Shown: piece after piece, positions 33,415 to 57,075 of the stretch | How positions within the stretch are numbered: position 1 is the stretch's first letter | How the letters are laid out: every line of letters starts with the position of its first letter | NCBI GenBank assembly: GCA_947650365.1 | Contig: OX393549.1 | Coordinates: 33,279,126-33,343,125, forward strand | Reading direction: 5' to 3' | Source: Chamaelirium japonicum | Lineage: Eukaryota; Streptophyta; Magnoliopsida; Liliales; Melanthiaceae | DNA length: 64,000 bases | The notes under the pieces: generated by a model | What the model saw: only the letters and a program-made list of their open reading frames with translations | Database searches by the model: none | Told to the model about the DNA's origin: nothing | Program-made: the position numbers and the translations under genes

Positions 33415-34080
33415 TGTTGAAGATGTGGCTCCAAACAAGCCGCATACAACTCCAAGGTTCGTGCACGAAGAAACAGCGAAAGACAGTGCATCGGGAGCTA
33501 GGAATGATCGGCAAGAAAGAGTCATGCGCACGACTGGCATCAGCATATTTGTTAGGCGTGAAAACCATGTCAAGTTGTGCGCACGACTGATTATGGCAGT
33601 ATGCAGGTGTGACGGTTTGGGCTACTTTTTCTTGTGGATTTCCTTCTCTAACTTTTGCATGATTATATGCCTATATAAGGGCAGGTCTAGGATGAACCTA
33701 GGTACAGAGAGAAGTCATAAGATAGGGTAACCACCACCAAGGGAGAAAGAGAGCGATCCAAGGAGGCTTAGGGCTTCTGGGAAATATTCTCTCTAGTTTC
33801 TCTAGGATGAAGGTTGCGGATCTAGTCTCTTGTGGAAGGGCTTCACTTTGAGGGTATTAAGAGGGTTTGGTAAAAGGCAAGGTTTTTGTAATCGGGTTAT
33901 CTCCTCAATAGTGAATCAATTGATCATTGTTGCCGCATATCTCGTGTGTTTGCATTATTCTTTATTTGCTCTTTTTGTTTCGTCTTCTTGGTAGTGGTGA
34001 GATATCGTCTTCTCCGTGGAAGTTCCTTAACATTGGTGTTCCCTCACTTCTTCCATTGCTCGAGGCCTCGGATCGCAACA
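33415..34080 (+). repeat. Copia 5' LTR (about 666 bp)
   Basis: Begins TGTTGAAG and ends GCAACA, with a CTATATAAGG promoter at 33671-33680. It is followed at once by a degenerate iMet-type primer site (TTAGTTTCAGAGC, about 34084) and copia gag. The 3' LTR was not found. Confidence 0.65.
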
Positions 34081-34126
34081 AATTAGTTTCAGAGCTTTTT
34101 GTTCGTGATTCGTAGGGGCTAGATCG

Positions 34127-34618
34127 ATGCCAAAGAAATCGATGATGATGACTCAACATTCGAACCTACGGTTCAAGATCGAGAAGTTCGATGGGCAAAT
34201 CAACTTTGGCTTATGGCAAATACAAGTCAGACATACGTTGATTCAAGGCGGTTTGCTCAAGGATCTGAAGGGCGTCAAGCTGAACAGGATATTGGACAAC
34301 GATTGGATTGAGTACGATTTGAAGACAGCGAGTGCAATTTGATTGTGTCTCTCAAAGATTGTATTGGCAAACGTCTCCAGGAAAGACTCCGCGACAAAAC
34401 TGTGGAAGAAATTGGAGAGTCTATACATGACCCGGTCTCTTACAAACCAGTTATATCTGAAGTAGAAAATCTATGCTTTTTAGATGGTGGAAGATACAAG
34501 GATTTCGGAGCTTATATCGGCCTTCAATCAACTGATGAAAGATCTTCTTAATGTCGGTAAAGACATGAAGGAGATGGATAAAACACTTCTTCTTCTGGGA
34601 TATTTACCCAAGCCTTCA
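34127..34618 (+). pseudogene. Ty1/copia gag remnant
   Basis: Translation from ATG 34127 gives Phe-Asp-Gly-Gln-Ile-Asn-Phe-Gly-Leu-Trp, a copia gag (UBN2/DUF4219-type) signature. The same frame continues past a TGA at 34340-34342 as Lys-Leu-Trp-Lys-Lys-Leu-Glu-Ser-Leu-Tyr-Met, then past further stops to a Leu-Leu-Leu-Gly-Tyr-Leu-Pro ending. It is disabled by nonsense changes rather than frameshifts, and pol is missing. Confidence 0.75.
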
Positions 34619-34619
34619 C

Positions 34620-34870
34620 GATAACTACTACAATAATTCGGTTGGTTGACACAATGCATGCAACACTGCTGCAGTGACTTCACGATAACTACTACAATAA
34701 AATCACTATAACAAGGGTATCAATTTGGTTAATTATTGCTTTTACTAAACCGAATTGATACCCTTGCTATAGTTATTTTGTTGTAGTTGCTGCAATGAAA
34801 TCACTGTAGCAAGTATATCAATTTGGCGAATTGTTATTTTTACCAAACCGGTTTTTTACTCTTACCGGCC
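34620..34870. repeat. CTACAGTG palindrome cluster, copy 3
   Basis: An inverted pair of blocks (ACTATAACAAGGGTATCAAT with its near-complement) flanks CTACAATAAAATCACTATA-type words. It belongs to the family seen at 21640 and 32690 and truncates the copia gag at 34618. Confidence 0.6.
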
Positions 34871-35011
34871 AAATCACGCGCGTGGATATTTTCATTAACA
34901 TACTAGGACATGCCTTTCCTCTACATTTAATAGAGGTGTCATTATGGCTCATTAACGCAATCCATTAATGAGGACTTTAGCTATAAGTAACTTAAAGCAT
35001 GTGGACAGTTA

Positions 35012-35391
35012 TGTTGGGTGTAGGCCCACATCGGCTAGAGCCTGTGCGGTAGTGTATGTCCTTATATACCCTTTTTGGATCTTGCTTACTACCTAGGTTT
35101 TGGGGCGAGAGAGTATCCAACAGTGGCATTAGAGTGGGTTCCGCCCAGTCGAACTTAGTTGGGCCGAAATGTGGCTAGGTTGTGCCCGAGGAATGCCTCC
35201 TCCCCTAGTCTATGTGCACGAGAGGATGGCTGGCGATTGTTCAGCTCTAGTCTCGTGTAAGGGGGGGATTGTTGGATTTAGTCCCACATCGGCTAGAGGC
35301 TGAGAGGTGGTGTCCTAAAGTCTTTATGTATCCTATGTAGATCTCCCCTTACGAGCTATGACCCGGGTTTTGGGCGGTAGAGTATCTAACA
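35012..35391 (+). mobile_element. TRIM retroelement with perfect target duplication (family T2)
   Basis: LTRs at 35012-35122 and 35270-35391 share TGTTGG(A/G)T, CCCACATCGGCTAGAG, the GGTTTTGGGxG block and the TCTAACA/TCCAACA end. A degenerate primer site (TGGCATTAGAG, 35124) follows the left LTR, and a purine tract AAGGGGGGGAT (about 35259-35269) precedes the right. AGTTA flanks both ends (35007-35011 and 35392-35396). The interior is about 147 bp, non-coding. Confidence 0.92.
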
Positions 35392-35396
35392 AGTTA

Positions 35397-36150
35397 GACG
35401 GCCTTAGAGCATCTCCAATCGGCCTCCATATCTTCAAAATGGAGGTGGATGGCACTCCAACCGGCCTCCATTTTGGAGATTTGGAGATCCGACCTCCAAA
35501 TTTGGTGGGGTTTGGCCACCCTCCAAAGCACTATTCATTTAAAAAAAATACCCAAAACATCTCTAAAATATCAAATAGTCTTTTACTTATTACATTTGTA
35601 TCATTTAAGATAAATTCATTAATTATTTTAAATCGATATAAGTTTAAATCCACTAATCTAATTTTAAAAAAAATTATACCATTGGAATGGTCTCATCGAT
35701 ACCTTCATAATGAGACTAATATTGAATAGTTTTTTATTAATTTTAAAATTATCATTATATTACTATATTTATTTGATTAAAAAATATCAATTTAAATCTA
35801 ATTTTAAAATCATTTAATATTAGTCTTATTTTAAAGCTCTCGGTAAGGTCTTTTCAATGACAATTTTTGTTTAAAACGGATTAATATTAATAACATTTAT
35901 TAACGATTTTTAAAAACATATTACATAGTTTAATAATATTATAAAAATAGTTGGAAGAAATGGAGGGCTTTTTTTTTTCGGAGATGACCAAAATAGAAGG
36001 AGTGGCGACTGGCGAGCTATGTTTGGTCACTTTGTGGGATCAAACTGAATTTCCCGCCACTGGTGACGTGTTCTTAGAGTTTTAGGATCTGAAAGTAATT
36101 ACGTTAAAAGTTCAGGCACAAACCGCAATAGTCGGAATTTCGAATTCCGC
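35397..36150. other. No gene; AT-rich, includes upstream region of the PAIR1-like gene
   Basis: 35400-35530 has CTCCAAxxGGCCTCCA repeats. The remainder is AT-rich. A CTTTGTGGGATCAAACT-like stretch near 36030 has no assignment. Confidence 0.4.
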
Positions 36151-36153
36151 TGC

Positions 36154-36161
36154 TATATATA
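36154..36161 (+). promoter_or_regulatory. TATA box of the PAIR1-like gene
   Basis: TATATATAAG-type sequence 195 bp before the ATG at 36349. A transcription start near 36190 would give a 5' UTR of about 160 nt. Confidence 0.6.
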
Positions 36162-36348
36162 AGTCGACTCAGGCGCCTGCCCCGCGTAACCGTCGACTCC
36201 ATTTCCGATCTCTCTGCATCGAGTTCCCGGCGACAACACGAGCGCTTAGGGTTCCACGGCGGCGATCTCTTCCGGAGATCCTCGGGATCGGAGTTAGGGT
36301 TAGGGCTCTTATCGACATCGGGATCATAGATCTCGTCCTGCAGATCAG

Positions 36349-49579
<13,231 letters not shown>

Positions 49580-49852
49580 AGGTAGGATGCAATGCTACAC
49601 CTTATGATCCCGAGTCCCTACTTCCAAATTCTAGAAATCAGTCCTCTGTTGAAATAACATTCTGCCCTTCTCTGTTGATATAGCTGTTCTGACACCCCAT
49701 GAAGTTTTTTCAGTGAAATAGTTTCTATGGAAAGTTCAGTTACCAATGAGATTAGACTGCTAAAGATTAAACAAGATTCTATAGCCTTGCTAGATAGGAA
49801 GCTGATCAAGATTTCTTCCCTTATCCATTTCTCTATGTTAGAGGATCAAGGA
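49580..49852. other. Probable 3' UTR of the PAIR1-like gene and spacer
   Basis: Directly after the TGA at 49577-49579. AT-rich. No clear polyadenylation signal stands out. Confidence 0.4.
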
Positions 49853-49920
49853 GAAGAGAGCTAGGGTTTGGGAGAGACTCAGAATGATCTCATTAGAGGG
49901 AGCAAAGCCCAAACTATATA

Positions 49921-50003
<83 letters not shown>

Positions 50004-50536
50004 GTGGGGGGTGGGGTGTCAAAGGCCAAATTATGTACAAGAGAGGCCTCAATGTGAGGCTCATACATGGAGCCTATACAATATATAAATCATGTTTAAC
50101 ACTAAGTATAATCCTTGTTTTGATCACTTGATCTTGGGCTGTTGGTCTTGATTTCTCAATGTAGAGAGCTTGGGTTTGAGAGAGAATCAGAATGATCTCA
50201 TTAGAGGGGGGGGGGGGGGCAAAGCCCAAATTGTATACAAGAGAGGCCTCAATGTGAGGCTCATACATGGAGACTATACAATATATACATCATGTTTAAC
50301 ACTAAGTATAATCCTTGTTTTGATCACTTGATCTTGGGCCGTTGGTCTCTCAATTTCTCAATGTAGAGAGCTTGGGTTTGAGAGAGAATTAGAATGATCT
50401 CATTTGGGGGGGGGGGGGGGGGGAGCAAAGCCCAAATTATATACAAAAGAGGCCTCAATGTGAGGTCCATACATGGAGACTATACAATATAATCTTTGTT
50501 TTGATCACTTGATCTTGGGCCGTTGGTCTCTCGATT
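49853..50536 (+). repeat. 202 bp tandem repeat, three copies with different microsatellite cores
   Basis: Copies start at 49853, 50161 and 50363 (GTAGAGAGCT or GAAGAGAGCT). Copies 2 and 3 hold poly-G (12 and 18 nt) where copy 1 holds an 80 bp GA tract (49923-50000) plus G runs, so copy 1 is longer (308 bp). Each has a conserved GCCTCAATGTGAGG palindrome. Confidence 0.9.
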
Positions 50537-51603
50537 TCTTCTCCATGACTTGCATGATGAAACATAGACATCAGTCTTTGGTTGATGTTATCTGTCGGCG
50601 GCTTCTGCCCTCTGATTAGCAAACTCTATTTCATTGAGACCGCCGTTCTTCGCCGAGAATTGAGATAAATTAGAAGGCAGTCTCAATCAATCTCATACAA
50701 ATCCCGACATGCACGGAACGGAGTCTCCGATTCCTTTTTAGCTTTTTATGTGATTTGATTCTGAGGCAAGGTTCAGACATCAAAGATGGTGGATGATTAG
50801 GGTAGCAAACCCCATTATTGAGCTATTCAACTGCTTGTTTAGTGCCCTAAAGGAGTTTTTTTGGGTGCCTTATTAGAATTTAGGGTAAATTACACTTTAC
50901 CCCCTGAAGTTTAACCCAAAATCACTTAACCCCCCTATAGTGAATAAACTACATTTTACCCCCTTCAATTCAGCTTTTATTAGATAGAAATTGCCAAAAG
51001 AGGAAATTTAGTAGTTAACAGAAGGGGCCTTGCGCTTCAATTTAAAACTATAGGGACCGATTTGAAACAAAAAAAAAAAAAATATTCCAAGGATGAACCC
51101 AAGAAGACAATGATTAGTGCCAGGACCGTTCATTTACCTATATAACTAGCTTAATGAGGATCACCCCCCATGATTAGAGGGCTCACCATCTCAAACTACG
51201 AAGTTCGTTAACCGCAGTCTCCGAGGATCCAATCTAGACCTGAAGCGATGGGGCGTCAGCCGCCGGATCTCTATTGGACGCCAACCCCGCCTCTCAAGGT
51301 TTGTACACACAGACCGTCGAGTCTCAATGCTGGGTGATTCCTTTGTAGTGGTGCCACTGCACAAATCCACGGCTTTCCCTCTTTTCTCTGCTGGCATTCG
51401 CCAATGGGAAGCCCGAAGTGGCTCACCACCGCATGTGGCGGTTTGGTGGTGGTGTCTGTGGGGATGGGGTCCAATGTATCAGAGGAACTTTTACGTGCCC
51501 CACCGACCACACAGCGTAAAAGTGCTCAAGTAGGGCACGGAGGCTGGTCCTCTTTCCATCACACAAAGCTTGTCAAGCAGGCCTCTTCCCTTTGTCTTCG
51601 GAG
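50537..51603. other. No gene confirmed; MITE fragment and one possible leader exon
   Basis: 50884-51000 has GGGTAAATTACACTTTACCCC-type sequence of a MITE without its partner arm. CTATATAAC at 51139 is followed by an ATG at 51248 and 17 codons to a GT donor-like site at 51299. This could be a first exon but no continuation was found. Open frames at 51191-51510 on the minus strand have no family resemblance. Confidence 0.3.
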
Positions 51604-52060
51604 CTTTTTTTTTTTTTCAAAATATTATTAAAAAATAAAAAATTTAAAGAAACAGTGGCTGATCGAAACTATTTACCAACCTAGCGTTTTGATAGCCACG
51701 TGGTATATCAGCGCTTTACAGAACTTGAATTTTTTTTTTTCGTTTGAAGTAGAACCAAGTTTTTGGATTACCGGATTTAAAACCAGTAATGTGGATACCG
51801 AGTTTAACCGAAGCCTCTTGTATGAAGTTTTCATACTTAGCTGTTTTCTTTCTGGATTTCAGCCGTTTTCTCTCTGGATTTTGGATAAACCCGGTATTTT
51901 AAATACCGGGTTCTACTTGTAACAGAAAAAAAAAAACCTCGCGTTCGTTTTACGGTACTGACATGCCACGTGGCTGTCAGAGCGCTAGGTTGGTAAATAG
52001 TTTTGGTCAACCGCTGTTTCGTTAAATATTTTATTTTTTTATAATATTTTGAAAAAAACC
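51604..52060. mobile_element. Foldback element F1 copy 1
   Basis: About 110 bp arms pair (CTATTTACCAACCTAGCG with its near-complement, GCCACGTGG, and TTTCAAAATATTAT ends). The centre has a TACCGGGTTCTACTT and complement pair. Non-coding. Similar in layout to 57076-57612. Confidence 0.8.
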
Positions 52061-52272
52061 CCTTGTTTTCATGGTCCGTCTACAGAGGGTAGGGAACAGG
52101 GCATGTGGGATGGATATCTTCAATCATAAGAGTTGGAATGGAATGCAACTGGTGAGATCTAAAGTTTTTAACTGTTTTTTCCTTTTGGGTGGGAGCGCTA
52201 TAGCACATTTAAATCCTTTCACCGCTTCAAATCGTTTGCCAACTTCTGGTTACCAAATTGATGTGTGCTAGC

Positions 52273-53259
52273 TGTTGAGCCGTTAGTCCCAATGGGAGCA
52301 CATGTCATTGTCTCACCTTTTATATGGTTAGCCTCTTGAAACACTGGATGTTGTCACAAGGTATCAGGGCTTAATTAGCTTCGGGATGACCCTGTTGCAT
52401 CCGCTAACAGCTCTCTTTGTATGCTGATAGGTCCGAGTTGAAACCCGCTTTGCGTGCGGGGATGGATGTTGAACGTAGGGCTGGCAATTTCGGACCCGAT
52501 ACGGCAGACCCGGCACGAAGTTAGCGGGTCTGGGTCATGGCTAAATGGGTTTGGGTCGTAAACGGGTTGACACGATAGACCCGTTTAATAAACGGGTCGG
52601 GTCCGAGTTTAGGGTCTGGACACGGTAGACCTGGAAAGACCCGTTTAAAATTCATCGGGTCGTGTCGGATCTGGTCTACCTGCATTCTGATACTATAATA
52701 TATATAGTATCAGTGGGTCTATCGGGTAATGTCGGGTTGAGTCGGATCGGGTCGGATTGGGTCAATTGAAGAAACCCGTGTGATAAACGGGTTTAACGGG
52801 TCTACCAGTTTATAAACAAGTCAGGTATGGATTTAGAATTTAGACACGATTAGGTAAACAGGTCGGGTCCGGGTCTAGGGGTTTTAGACACTACCCGAAA
52901 CTAGACACGACACAAACCCAACCCGACACGACCCATTGCCACCTCTAGTTGAACGGTTAGTCCCACATCGATGATAGGAGCGTAGATCATTGTCTTCATA
53001 AACCTGTTGTATCCACCTCCCTCTATAAGGATGGCCTTTTGAAACACTACGGGTGTTGTCATATGGTATCAGAACTAGGTCTGCTCTGGGAGCGTCTTCC
53101 GTGTAGCCCCATCGCACTCTACGTACAGGTGGATATTGAGTGGTTAGTCGACCTAGATCGATAATAAAAATGGAGATAATAGTTTTTGTATATATGTACC
53201 TGTTGTGCTTTTCTCTATCTATAATGTCGGTCTTTTGGAATGTAGAATTTGTCAAAACG
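52273..53259 (+). mobile_element. Tandem TRIM (LTR-interior-LTR-interior-LTR)
   Basis: LTR 1 is 52273-52358, followed by primer-like GGTATCAGGGC. LTR 2 starts at 52467, is broken by a hAT-like insertion (52476-52947), resumes at 52956 and ends at 53063. A second primer site TGGTATCAGAAC (53064-53075) and second interior follow, then a diverged LTR 3 at about 53131-53259. Sharing the middle LTR between two interiors indicates unequal recombination between TRIMs. Confidence 0.8.
52476..52947. mobile_element. hAT-like element inserted in a TRIM LTR, perfect 8 bp target duplication
   Basis: Ends TAGGGCTGGCAAT and ATTGCCACCTCTA are imperfect inverted repeats. GTTGAACG flanks both sides (52468-52475 and 52948-52955). 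The interior is a chain of GACCCGTTTAAxAAACGGGTC-type words. Same family as 25682-26328 and probably 55802-56121. Confidence 0.92.
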
Positions 53260-54030
53260 GGTTGGCTATATAGTATTACTCTTATATGAAAGGCCATCCC
53301 CTTTCTATACATAGGATTTGGAGATCCAATACTTAAAAACTTCTTATATAAGATGTTTCTCACTCTACTCATTGTCCACATCTTGCCGTTGTAGAGCTCC
53401 TACAACCATCATGGTATTGAGCATCCACCCAGCTTTACTCGGACTTGAATCCAAAATCCGAAAGGCATCCAACACCCTTGGATGCCCCCCCATCATGATC
53501 ATTGAATCCAGTTCCTCAAGCTGGCTCCTTCCCCGCTACAGTGATCCCACTTCCATGATTGATTACATGGTATCGGTTGCTTTTAGCGGAGTGGGTAAAG
53601 CAAGTGCTCACCCACACCGATTGGATTCCACCCGGAATGCATCAATTGGATGACCAACCCACCAAATCTCCACTTTGTAGAGACATATCTTATTAAACAC
53701 GAGACGTTATTTGTTGGTCAGATTAGATTCAATTCTTTATATCGAGATATTATGGTGGGTGACACCATCATCAAAGTGGTTTTGAGGAGGGTGTTGCTAT
53801 TGCTATTTGCACCCCACAAATCCCTCTTCCTCCTCCTTCCTCGAGATTTGTCAATTGATTTGGATAGCCGTGATTTTTTGTCAATTGCTTCCGAACGATG
53901 TGCCTTTACACACCATGTAGGTCAGGAACAATGGATAACCATATTGGCCGAAAACGGCGGACATGCCTCTAGAAAGGAGGAAGTGAGAAAGGAGAGGGAG
54001 AGGGAGAGGGAGGAGAAAGAACGAAGGAGA

Positions 54031-54061
<31 letters not shown>
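53260..54061. other. Decayed retroelement-like sequence ending in a poly-G run
   Basis: CATGGTATTGAGC at 53410 looks like another eroded primer site, and 53411-53650 is open but unassignable. A run of about 28 G occupies 54033-54060. Confidence 0.4.
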
Positions 54062-54112
54062 ATGCCCTATCAACTATTAGTCTCATCTTGGTAGTGGTAT
54101 TGTAATAGTGTG

Positions 54113-54362
54113 TGCTCTGTCGGTTCATCTGTGCCCAACGTCCTGTGCTTTGCCGGTCCGCCTGCAGCCTGCACTTTGTTGGCCTGTATGCGCCTTGCAC
54201 TTTGCCAGTCCGCCTGTGTCTTGTGCCCTGCGCTTTGTCGGTCCGCTTGTGCCCTACACCTTGTGTTCTACCGGTTCGCCTACCCCCAGCACTCTGTCGG
54301 CCTGCATGCGTCTTGCGCTCTACCGGTCCGCCTGTGTTATACACCCTGCTCTCTGCCAATCG
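54113..54362 (+). repeat. Decayed minisatellite in the N1 copy 2 interior
   Basis: About seven imperfect units of 30-46 bp, each with CTxTGxCGGTCCGCCTGxxxC then TTGxGC words. Open in all three plus frames, as expected for a repeat lacking stops, so the ORFs here are not genes. Confidence 0.7.
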
Positions 54363-54708
54363 AGATCCTCTCTTTCCTTCCGATCGAGCTTCTCTCCCTC
54401 TTGTGTCTCTCTCCTTGGCCGTTGTCTTATTCTCTTTCTCCCTGGTCGCACGGGCTCTCGGATCTCCTCTCTTTGGTCACACTTGTGTTGGCTCTTGGAT
54501 CCTCTCTTCCTAGTTGTGCGACCCTATCAGAACTGTGGCTCTATTTTTCTCTCCCTCGTTTGTGATGATTGTGATCTTCTAGGAGGTGTCGAGTGCTTGC
54601 TTCGGCCGAGTGCTTGCCTCCTATGTGGTCACACACTTCCACACCTTTCTTGGTTGATTTTTCTTTTTGGCCTCTTTCATTGTCGGCTTCTATCACCATC
54701 GGTTTTCT

Positions 54709-55391
54709 TGTGACAACCAAGATCTAATAGTCAATACTCCTAAGACTGTGATGCGAAGATGGATAAGGTGAGATGTCCAATGTCATCAGTTAGCCCCACA
54801 TTACCTGGAGAGAAGGAGATCATGAGTTGTTTATATAATTCCCCTCTCAAACATAGAAGACGCATTTTAAAACCATACGCCACTTTGCGCCACTACGGAT
54901 TCTATAAGAACTCCGTAGTTAAGCGGGAAGTTCTCGTACGAGCACGTGCAAAATTGACAATATCTTGTGTGTTTGGGGCGGATGTTACATAATGGTATCA
55001 GAGGCGATTCTCCTCGCAATAGGAGTTCTAACCCTACACGTGGACATGTAGCCCTTAAGGAGGGTGGATTGTGACGACCTAGATCTAATAGCCAAGACTC
55101 TTGAGGTTGTGATGCCAAGATAGATGAGGTGAGGTGAGGTGTCCAAGGTCACGAGTTAGTCTCACATTACCTGGCCTGGAGAGAAGGAGATCCTGAGCTA
55201 CTTATATAATTTTCCTTCTCAAACATAGAAGACACGTTTTAAAACCGTGCACCGCTACAGATTCTGTAAGAACTCTGAGGTTAAGCGTGATCGAGCGAGA
55301 ACAGTACTAGGATGGGCAACCCCTTGGGAAGTCCTCGTGCAGGCACATGCAAAGCGGACAATATCTTGTATGTTTGGCGTTGATGTTGTAT
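54709..55391 (+). mobile_element. Cassandra-type TRIM with 5S rRNA-like LTRs
   Basis: LTRs at 54709-54989 and 55070-55391 begin TGTGAC(A/G)ACC(A/T)AGATCTAATAG-like, with primer site TGGTATCAGAGGC (54993-55005) and purine tract AAGGAGGGTGGAT (55057-55069). Each LTR contains 5S rRNA-like sequence (see 55252-55340). LTR 1 has lost about 35 bp of that region. TTTCT (54704-54708) and TTCCT (55392-55396) flank it at 4 of 5. Cassandra is the one TRIM known to carry 5S-derived LTRs. Confidence 0.9.
55252..55340 (+). other. 5S rRNA-like segment of the Cassandra LTR
   Basis: Matches the 3' two-thirds of plant 5S rRNA: AAGAACTCTGAGGTTAAGCG, GATCGAGCGAGAACAGTACT, AGGATGGGCAACC, CTTGGGAAGTCCTCGTG. It covers the internal A/IE/C box region used by TFIIIA, with point changes, and is not a functional 5S gene. 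The matching part in LTR 1 (54888-54938) is deleted in the middle. Confidence 0.9.
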
Positions 55392-55801
55392 TCCTTCACT
55401 CTGATCCTTAGTGATCCTTGCTAATTCTCCGATTGACCTATTTATAGGTTGGTCAGGTTTCCTCGGTTGTCATGCTTGCAGTTGCGTCAATCGGGTTCCT
55501 AGAATAAAAATGAAGATATTTGATATATATATTTTTTTCTTTTATTAAGCAAACTGATGTCGGTTTATACCTTACATTAGTTTGATGGGGGTATTAGATG
55601 TAGTGTTACTATTAGTCCCACCTTGGTAGTGGTATTATAATGGTGTGCGTTATTTCCTTATATAAGGAGAGGTAGTCTTATGTTTTGATATCAACACAAG
55701 TTTTTTTCTTTCCAAACCTACTCTCTTCCTCTCCCTTTGTAACAGTAAAAAATAGAATATGGCTGGAGTCTCTTGAAGTAGCGACATCCTTTTGAGAATG
55801 G

Positions 55802-56121
55802 TAAGGATGACAACTGTGCGGTTTAAAACCGAGAACCGTGGTAAACCGTACTGTATGGTGCGATTTTGGTTTGCCAAAATATAAAATCGTGCGGTGTAGT
55901 TTCGGCTTGCGGTTTCAGTTTTGCCCAAAACCACACTGTTTAGACCATTATAATGATAAATCGTGATGCACCGCACCATACCGCCCCGCATGGTGTGGTC
56001 TTGGTTTTACATAATGGTACACCGTTGCGGTGTGGTGCGGTTTCGGTGTGACGGTTTGGTGTTGCGGTGCGATTTTGGTTTTGCCGAGAACCGCACCGAA
56101 ATCACACCGTTGCCATCTCTA
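55802..56121. mobile_element. hAT-like element with GCGGTTTxGGTTTGCGGT interior
   Basis: Ends TAAGGATGACAA and TTGCCATCTCTA pair imperfectly. GAGAATGG and GAGAAGGA flank at 6 of 8. The interior is a run of CGGTTT/AAACCG words. Weaker evidence than for 25682 and 52476. Confidence 0.6.
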
Positions 56122-57075
56122 GAGAAGGACCACTGGATTAGTAAAAAACAAGTTGTTTATCCCGGTCTCAGTCCCGGCTTAAGAAATCAAACACCCCGTA
56201 GGCAGAGAGAAAGAGAGAGCTAGAGTGTGAGAGGTTCCTGAAAGAAGATGGTTGCCACGTATCACCTAGGGAAGGATGAAACCTGACACGTGGCGCGTCC
56301 ACTTGTTAGAGGCTACTCTCTTAGTATATAGTTCTAGATGGCATAAAGTTTGGGGTGCTAAAAATAATTTATTGGGTGCAAATAGCACCACCCTTTTGAG
56401 GAGGACCACCCATCGAGACCAAATTTCTTTAACTCATCCACCCTTAGAACAAGACAACAACTTAATCGCCACACTTAAACAGCACATCGCCATCATCATC
56501 CCTTTAGTACGCCGATGGGTTTGTCCCATCCACCCGATCGTTGTACCGGAGCAATGAAAGCAAGGGGGGGAACGGAGGGTGAGACGTCAACAAAGTTATC
56601 ACGTCTCGATCCGTGGCGGGTCCATGGGTTTTAATGGTGATCGTCTGTTGTGGTGTCCCAATCCTCATCACTGCCCTTGGATCTTCGATTCTCGTGAAAG
56701 GGACCAGCATCGGCCGTTCGTCGCCGCCCCCTGTGCGACGGTGCACGGCTTGATTCCCGCGGTCCCAGCACCCGCGGCCCGTCCAGCACGAACCCCGGTT
56801 TCCTTTAGTTTCAACAAAGATCAGCTGGGCCTGACAGGACATGTAACATCGAAATACAACAGGATCCGACGGATGGCTTGCTCTCAGGATGCGGGTATAA
56901 TTCGGACGCAGAGGTAACGCGTCCGGTAACTATCGGCTGCTTTGTGCTGTTCCCTGTTGCTTGGTAACGTCTGATTCTCAGCTGCTCGTTGGATTGGGGA
57001 GTTCCAGGCTGATCCCGACTGTTAATATACCGGCGCCAAAGCCTTTCTTCCTGAAATGCCCTTGATTGATTTATG
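56122..57075. other. No gene confirmed; GC-rich 56600-56930
   Basis: CACGTGGC at about 56287 and GCCACGTATCACC at 56253 are G-box-like. 56579-56917 is open on both strands, but neither translation resembles a known family. Confidence 0.35.

Larger units (their letters stand above)
54070..55744 (+). mobile_element. Non-autonomous LTR element, family N1 copy 2, interrupted by Cassandra
   Basis: A partial left LTR (54070-54113, AACTATTAGTCTCATCTTGG) is followed by a decayed minisatellite (54113-54360) and by sequence shared with 18423-20301 (GAGTGCTTGCCTCCTATG, then CCACA). A Cassandra TRIM interrupts it (54709-55391). It resumes to a G-rich tract and a right LTR (55599-55744, TGTAGTGTTACTATTAGTCC). 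The 5' LTR and primer site appear deleted. Confidence 0.65.

Noticed and set aside
49923..50536. A CRISPR-like or regulatory spaced array
   Set aside because: Plant nuclear DNA, only three long units in tandem with no spacer system; it is an ordinary satellite-like repeat.
51191..51510. Protein-coding gene on either strand
   Set aside because: A TATA-like site, ATG and donor-like GT exist on the plus strand, but I could not find a second exon or any similarity; left as a possibility only.
54110..54713. Plus-strand ORFs of 133-201 aa in three frames
   Set aside because: Open in all three frames because the decayed minisatellite lacks stops; the translations are Cys/Leu/Pro-rich repeats without known domains.
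55252..55340. A functional 5S rRNA gene
   Set aside because: Only the later part of 5S is present, with changes, and it sits in the same position in a Cassandra LTR pair; it is promoter cargo of a TRIM.
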